A stretch of DNA of 64,000 bases from Arthrobacter woluwensis (lineage in GTDB: Bacteria; Actinomycetota; Actinomycetes; Actinomycetales; Micrococcaceae), in assembly GCF_900105345.1 (NCBI RefSeq), contig NZ_FNSN01000003.1, forward strand, positions 1,240,001 to 1,304,000, written 5' to 3'. This document shows, piece after piece, positions 59,884 through 64,000 of this stretch. The notes under the pieces were generated by a model. It was not told the DNA's origin and searched no databases. It saw only the letters and a program-made list of their open reading frames with translations. A program made the position numbers and the translations under genes. Every line of letters begins with the position of its first letter. The stretch's first letter is position 1.

Positions 59884-60789
59884 TCACGGAGTTTCCAGGG
59901 ACGAACCTGACTGCCGCAGGATCCCCTGGATGACCGCGTGCAGATTGGGGCCGTCCGCGGCAGCCGCCCGGACCACGAGTGACACCTCCCGGAAGGACGC
60001 CTCATCCGTGAGCGGCACGGCGACGACCCCCGGAGGGAGGGGTCCGCGGCCGAGCCGGGGGACCGCGCCCACGGCCAGTCCTGCGGCGATGTACTCGATG
60101 ATCGACTGGAACTCCGCGGCCTCGTAGACGGGCCCGGTGGGGTTGCCGAGTCCGCCCTGCGCGGCGATCCACTGGCGATACGGACCGTCGTCCGGTGTCA
60201 CGGCCCACGGCTCGTGCCGCAGCTGCTTCATGGAGACCCCTGGCTGTGCGGCCAACGGATGGTCGCCGGGGAGGATCGCATCCACCCGGTCCACCCCGAG
60301 CGAGATGCGCCGGAGGTCGGGGTCGGGCGTCTCCTCGGCGCGTCGGCCCCAGGTCTTCACGAGCGCCAAATCGGTCAGCCCGGTCCGGACGAAGAGCAGG
60401 GATTCCTCGGGCTCGAGCTCGAGCGGTTGCACCACCAGGGCCGGATGCGCGGAGGCGAGAGCCGCGACGGCGGGGATGATCAGCCCCCGCAGCGCCGTGG
60501 GGAAGACGGCGATCCGCACTCGGCCCGCCGGCTCGCCGTCGTGCGCCGCCGCCAGGTCGTCCAGCGCGAGGACGATGGGGCGTCCGCGCTCCACGAGCGA
60601 CCGCGCGTACTCCGTGAGCACCACGCCGCGTCCCACCCGCTCCAGCAAGGTGCACTGGACGGTCCGTTCGAGCCGCCGGATGTGCTGCGTGATGTTCGAC
60701 GGCGTGTAGCTGAGGAGCGTCGCGGCCGAGGTCACCGAACCCGTGTCGGCCACGGCGATCAGAGCGCGGAGCGAGAGGACATCGATCAT
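59884..60789 (-). CDS. LysR-family transcriptional regulator
   Basis: A 301-residue LTTR. The N-terminal helix-turn-helix (LSLRALIAVADTGSVTSAA, LLSYTPSNITQHIRRLER) is followed by a linker helix and the periplasmic-binding-like co-inducer domain. It is divergent from the DMT transporter gene (72 bp between starts), so regulation of that gene is likely. TAGAAT six bases before the ATG gives a leaderless message; the A+T-rich spacer includes TTnnnAGAAA-like LTTR features. Confidence 0.9.
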   Translation of the reverse strand: MIDVLSLRALIAVADTGSVTSAATLLSYTPSNITQHIRRLERTVQCTLLERVGRGVVLTEYARSLVERGRPIVLALDDLAAAHDGEPAGRVRIAVFPTALRGLIIPAVAALASAHPALVVQPLELEPEESLLFVRTGLTDLALVKTWGRRAEETPDPDLRRISLGVDRVDAILPGDHPLAAQPGVSMKQLRHEPWAVTPDDGPYRQWIAAQGGLGNPTGPVYEAAEFQSIIEYIAAGLAVGAVPRLGRGPLPPGVVAVPLTDEASFREVSLVVRAAAADGPNLHAVIQGILRQSGSSLETP

Positions 60790-60795
60790 TCAGAA

Positions 60796-60801
60796 ATTCT
60801 A
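60796..60801 (-). promoter_or_regulatory. -10 hexamer for leaderless LysR gene
   Basis: TAGAAT on the minus strand, six bases from the ATG at 60789. Confidence 0.5.
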
Positions 60802-60861
60802 CGATGAATGGCCTAGAAACTATTACTGGTGCTAAAAGAAAATCGCGCTCATGATCGATAC

Positions 60862-61800
60862 ATGACCTCCTCGACAGACCTTTCCAGCAGCCGCCGGCAG
60901 CCTCCATCAAGTCCCACCCCGCGGTCCGCCGTGCTGCGCGCCAAGATCTGGCTCGCGCTCGCCATGGCGGGCTGGGGCACCATCGGGGTGTTCAGCATCC
61001 AGGCCGGCACCGACCCGATCACCACCGTCGCGTGGCGTTGCGTCTTCGCCTCCGGTGCGCTGCTCCTCCTCGCCCTGGCGACGGACGCGTTCCGCAAGAG
61101 CACTTGGACCGTGAAGGCGGTCCTGCTCACTCTCGGCGGCGGCGTGGCACTCGTGGCGAACTGGGTGTTCCTCTTCCAGTCCTTCGCCACGACCACTCTG
61201 ACCGTCGCAACGGTGTCGTACCACATGGAGCCGTTCCTGCTCGTTGCTCTCGGCGCGGTGATCAGCCGGGAACTGCCGAAGAGGAAGGACCTGATCTGGC
61301 TGGTCGTGGCCTTCGGCGGCCTCCTCCTCGCGACCCGGTTCATCGGAGTCGACGGGATCGAACGGCTATCACCCAGCCAGATCGGCGGCGTCCTCTCGGC
61401 GCTGCTGGCCGGTCTCCTCTACGCTCTCGCCACCCTCGCGGCGAAGCATACGACGGGCATCCGGCCGTACGTCATGACACTGATCCAGTGCGTGACCGGC
61501 GCGCTCCTCCTGCTGCCGTTCTCCGCCCAGCTGCAGTGGAGCGGCACCGGCTGGTGGTGGATCGCTGCGATGGGCGTGATCCACACAGGCCTGCTGTACT
61601 CGGCGCTCTACGGCTCGGCCCGAGTGCTCTCGACCATGGCGCTCGCGGCGCTGTCCTTCGTGAATCCGGCCGTGGCGATCTTTGCGGACATCGCTGTGTA
61701 CGGCCACATCCCGGATCTGGTCCAGCTCGCCGGCATCGTCCTGATCGCGGTCGCCACCATCACCATCACGGTGCCCCGGAAGGTCAAGGCCCTCGATTAG
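60862..61800 (+). CDS. DMT-family (EamA) transporter
   Basis: A 312-residue drug/metabolite transporter with ten predicted helices in two EamA repeats. The first starts LALAMAGWGTIGVFSIQAG and includes WRCVFASGALLLLAL; the second includes GVLSALLAGLLYALATLAAK and ends in AGIVLIAVATITIT. Members of this family export amino acids or metabolites. ATG 60862 follows an AT-rich region shared with the divergent LysR gene. The open frame begins 33 bp earlier but without a better site. Confidence 0.9.
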   Translation: MTSSTDLSSSRRQPPSSPTPRSAVLRAKIWLALAMAGWGTIGVFSIQAGTDPITTVAWRCVFASGALLLLALATDAFRKSTWTVKAVLLTLGGGVALVANWVFLFQSFATTTLTVATVSYHMEPFLLVALGAVISRELPKRKDLIWLVVAFGGLLLATRFIGVDGIERLSPSQIGGVLSALLAGLLYALATLAAKHTTGIRPYVMTLIQCVTGALLLLPFSAQLQWSGTGWWWIAAMGVIHTGLLYSALYGSARVLSTMALAALSFVNPAVAIFADIAVYGHIPDLVQLAGIVLIAVATITITVPRKVKALD

Positions 61801-61864
61801 TCTGGTGACTGTTCTGTCCCGGCTGTCCCGGGGCGATCCTGCCCTGACGAAGGAGTTCCCTGCG

Positions 61865-63100
61865 ATGTCTTCCGTGCTCATCCGCGACTGCGGCGGATCT
61901 GAGGAGTACCCCGGGCTGGTCGCCATCTGGCGCAGTGCCGTGGACGCCACTCACGGCTTCCTCACCGCGGAGGACCGCGACGGGATCGAAGCGCAGCTCG
62001 CCGCGGCGTACTTCCCGCAAGTGCGGTTGAGCGTCGCGGAGGTCGACGGGCGGGTGGTCGGTTTCGCTGGGACCGCCGAGGACCGGCTGGAGATGCTCTT
62101 CGTCGATGCCTCCGCTCATCGCCAGGGCATCGGGAGCGCCCTGCTGGACCACGTGATCGCGGAGCAGGGCGTGCGTTCCGTGGACGTGAACGAACAGAAC
62201 CCCGGGGCCGCCGCCTTCTACGCCCGTCATGGTTTCACCGTGACGGGGCGCAGCGAGACCGACGACGCCGGGCGCCCGTATCCGCTCCTGTACCTCGCCC
62301 TCGCGGCTCCTCGGCCCCGGCCGCACCTCGTCCGGCGGGGCGAGGGCACACCGCTCCTGTTCGTCCACGGCAACGGCATCGACCACCGGCTGCTCCTGGA
62401 TCTGGACGATGTGTTCGACGACGGCGGCTGGGAGCGTCTGTACCTCGACCTCCCTGGGTTCGGCGGCACTCCCGCCCTGGCCGGCGACGGCGACCTGCCG
62501 GCTCTCGCGGACTGGCTCGACGACGCGGCGGGGGAGCTGACGGGCGGCCGTCCGTTCGCCGTCGTCGGCAACTCCCTGGGCGGCCTGCTGGCGCGCGAAC
62601 TGGCGGCGAGGCGGCCCGACCAGGTGCTCGGGCTGGCATTGCTCGCTCCGGTGGTGGACCCGGTTCTCTCCCGCCGCACGCTGCCGGAACAGACCGTGCT
62701 GCGGCGCGACGAAGATCTGCTGCGCTCGCTGAAGCCCGGCGATGCGATGGCGTACGAGGAGCTGTCGGTGGTGCAGTCGCCGGAGAACTGGGAGAGGTTC
62801 CGGACCGCGGCACTCCCTGGGCTGAAGGCTGCGGACACGCGCGCCATGGACCGGCTGGCCGAGCGGTACGTCCTGGACCCGGCGCCGGATGCCCGGCTGA
62901 CGGGGTTCGCCAAGCCGGTGCTGATCGTCGCCGCGCGGCAGGATCACGTGGTCGGCTTCGAGGATCAGGAAGTCCTCGCCCATTCCTTCCCGGACGCGGG
63001 GTATGCGGTGCTGGAGGAAGCCGGCCACAACGTCCACTTGGACCAGCCGGAGAAGGTCCGCGAGCTGCTCCGCGAGTGGGCGGCGCGGGTCCGTCCGTAA
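61865..63100 (+). CDS. GNAT acetyltransferase - alpha/beta hydrolase fusion
   Basis: A 411-residue fusion. Residues about 1-150 form a YjaB-like GNAT domain (LEMLFVDASAHRQGIGSALLDH, split as MLFVDASAHRQGIGSALL, and NPGAAAFYARHGF). Residues about 160-411 form an alpha/beta hydrolase with LLFVHGNGIDHR, the nucleophile in VVGNSLGGL and catalytic residues in VAARQDHVV and EAGHNVH. One continuous frame with no stop between. ATG 61865 has AAGGAG upstream; TAGTCT at 61798-61803 could be its -10. Substrates unknown. Confidence 0.88.
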   Translation: MSSVLIRDCGGSEEYPGLVAIWRSAVDATHGFLTAEDRDGIEAQLAAAYFPQVRLSVAEVDGRVVGFAGTAEDRLEMLFVDASAHRQGIGSALLDHVIAEQGVRSVDVNEQNPGAAAFYARHGFTVTGRSETDDAGRPYPLLYLALAAPRPRPHLVRRGEGTPLLFVHGNGIDHRLLLDLDDVFDDGGWERLYLDLPGFGGTPALAGDGDLPALADWLDDAAGELTGGRPFAVVGNSLGGLLARELAARRPDQVLGLALLAPVVDPVLSRRTLPEQTVLRRDEDLLRSLKPGDAMAYEELSVVQSPENWERFRTAALPGLKAADTRAMDRLAERYVLDPAPDARLTGFAKPVLIVAARQDHVVGFEDQEVLAHSFPDAGYAVLEEAGHNVHLDQPEKVRELLREWAARVRP

Positions 63101-63144
63101 GGAACCCGGCCCGGGCCTGTCGGCCCCGGCCGGGTAGGCGCGCC

Positions 63145-63969
63145 TCAGTACGAGGTCGTCGCCCCGCTGACGCCGTCGTCCTCGCCGGCCCCGGGCTGAG
63201 GGATGAAGCGCGCGGCGAGAGCCTCGGACGCCCTGGCCGTCAGCGCGACGTCGGCCCCCACGAGCAGGAAGGCCGCCCCGGCCTCCGCATAGTCGGCGGC
63301 GGCCTGCGGATCGAAGGCGTTGACGCCCACGGGTTTCCCTGCTGCCGTCACGTCGGCGAAGGCGCGGCCCACCGCGGCGACGACCTCCGGGTGGCCCTGC
63401 CGGCCCAGGAAACCCAGCGACGCGGCCAGGTCGCTGGGGCCGACGAACACGCCGTCGATCCCGTCCACCGCCGCGATCGCTCGCGCATTCTCCACGCCCT
63501 CGCCGGTCTCCACCTGCACGAAGACCGACACGTGCTCGGCGGCGTTCTGCAGGTAGTCCGGCACGCGGTTCCAGCGGGCGGACCGCGCCAGGGCACTCCC
63601 CACACCCCGGATGCCGTGCGGCGGGTACTGGGCGGCGGCCGCCACGGAGCGAGCCTGCTCCTCGGTGGAGACCATCGGGACCAGGATGGTCTGCGCGCCC
63701 AGGTCCAGGACCTGCTTGATGATCACCGGATCGGCGGACGGCACCCGCACCACGGCCGTGACCGGGTAACCCGACACGGCGTGCAGCTGGGACAGCACGG
63801 ACTCGAGCCCGTTCGGCGCGTGCTCCATGTCGATGAGGATCCAGTCGAGGCCCGAGCCGGCCATGACCTCCGCCATGACGGGCGAGCCGGAACAGACCCA
63901 GCCGCCGAACAAGGGCCGCCCCGCCTCCTGCAGGCGGTGACGCAGAGTGGGGTTCAGAGGAAGCGGCAT
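63145..63969 (-). CDS. HpcH/HpaI-family aldolase
   Basis: A 274-residue class II pyruvate-dependent aldolase of the HpaI/RhmA group, which cleaves 2-keto-3-deoxy acids to pyruvate and an aldehyde. Family marks are WVCSGSPVMAEVMAGSG, DWILIDMEHAPNG (metal-ligand Glu region), TILVPMVSTEEQARS, VQVETGEGVEN and GVFVGPSDLAASLG. ATG at 63969 is about 30 bp from the window end, so the promoter is not visible. Substrate not predictable. Confidence 0.92.
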   Translation of the reverse strand: MPLPLNPTLRHRLQEAGRPLFGGWVCSGSPVMAEVMAGSGLDWILIDMEHAPNGLESVLSQLHAVSGYPVTAVVRVPSADPVIIKQVLDLGAQTILVPMVSTEEQARSVAAAAQYPPHGIRGVGSALARSARWNRVPDYLQNAAEHVSVFVQVETGEGVENARAIAAVDGIDGVFVGPSDLAASLGFLGRQGHPEVVAAVGRAFADVTAAGKPVGVNAFDPQAAADYAEAGAAFLLVGADVALTARASEALAARFIPQPGAGEDDGVSGATTSY

Positions 63970-64000
63970 GAGATGGTTCCCAACGGTCCGTAGTCGCAGA

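Overview
The window looks like the chromosome of a high-GC Gram-positive bacterium, most likely a member of the Micrococcaceae (Arthrobacter-like). Evidence: strong G/C bias at third codon positions; many GTG starts; at least sixteen genes with a TAnnnT -10 hexamer only 5-8 nt before the start codon (leaderless transcription, typical of Actinobacteria); the order SURF1 - DUF3817 - guaA; LAxTG-type cell-wall sorting; and LGFP-repeat and MMPL proteins. The genus call is an inference from gene content, not from a search.

Layout. 1-8.8 kb: 3' part of glpD, a lone PTS IIA protein, a heterodimeric ABC exporter on the minus strand, SURF1, a DUF3817 membrane protein and guaA. 8.9-17.7 kb: a very large SF1-helicase-like protein with eroded ATPase motifs, a SAF/CpaB-like protein, a zinc ribbon, 5-formyl-THF cyclo-ligase, galU, a GNAT acetyltransferase and a membrane protein. 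17.7-22.6 kb: tRNA-Ala(CGC) and a 4.4-kb surface adhesin gene with seven SdrD-type repeats, two CshA-type repeats and an LAYTG sorting signal. 22.7-28.7 kb: CorA, two Lrp/AsnC regulators around an MFS transporter, a nitronate monooxygenase and a BadF/NAGK-type kinase. 28.8-29.9 kb: a Fic toxin-antitoxin pair with an altered catalytic motif. 29.9-46.4 kb: mostly housekeeping and metabolic genes (pirin, GH35 beta-galactosidase, osmolyte-binding lipoprotein, aminotransferase, PPK2, xseBA, MarR/MMPL, ispH, phzF-like, rmuC, ychF).

46.3-51.5 kb is the most accessory-looking part. The last 28 bp of ychF recur perfectly at 49405-49432 and imperfectly near 51424-51465. They bracket two inserts: one of lower GC that carries only an 821-aa protein with a PD-(D/E)XK-like motif, and one carrying an LGFP-repeat secreted protein. 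No integrase is visible. Next comes an apparently frameshifted gene (51515-52328). 52.4-64 kb: a TetR/DHA2 efflux pair with two clear operators, a prolyl-aminopeptidase-like hydrolase, a Nudix-GNAT fusion, AraC, a phosphatase, an SDR, a LysR/DMT pair, a GNAT-hydrolase fusion and an HpaI-type aldolase.

Functional links. Local regulator/transporter pairs stand out (TetR-DHA2, MarR-MMPL, Lrp-MFS, LysR-DMT), each divergent and two with convincing inverted-repeat operators. The best candidates for under-described biology are the nuclease-like island at ychF, the Fic module whose motif reads RPFRTGNGR, and the guaA-adjacent pseudo-helicase with a C-terminal endonuclease-like domain.
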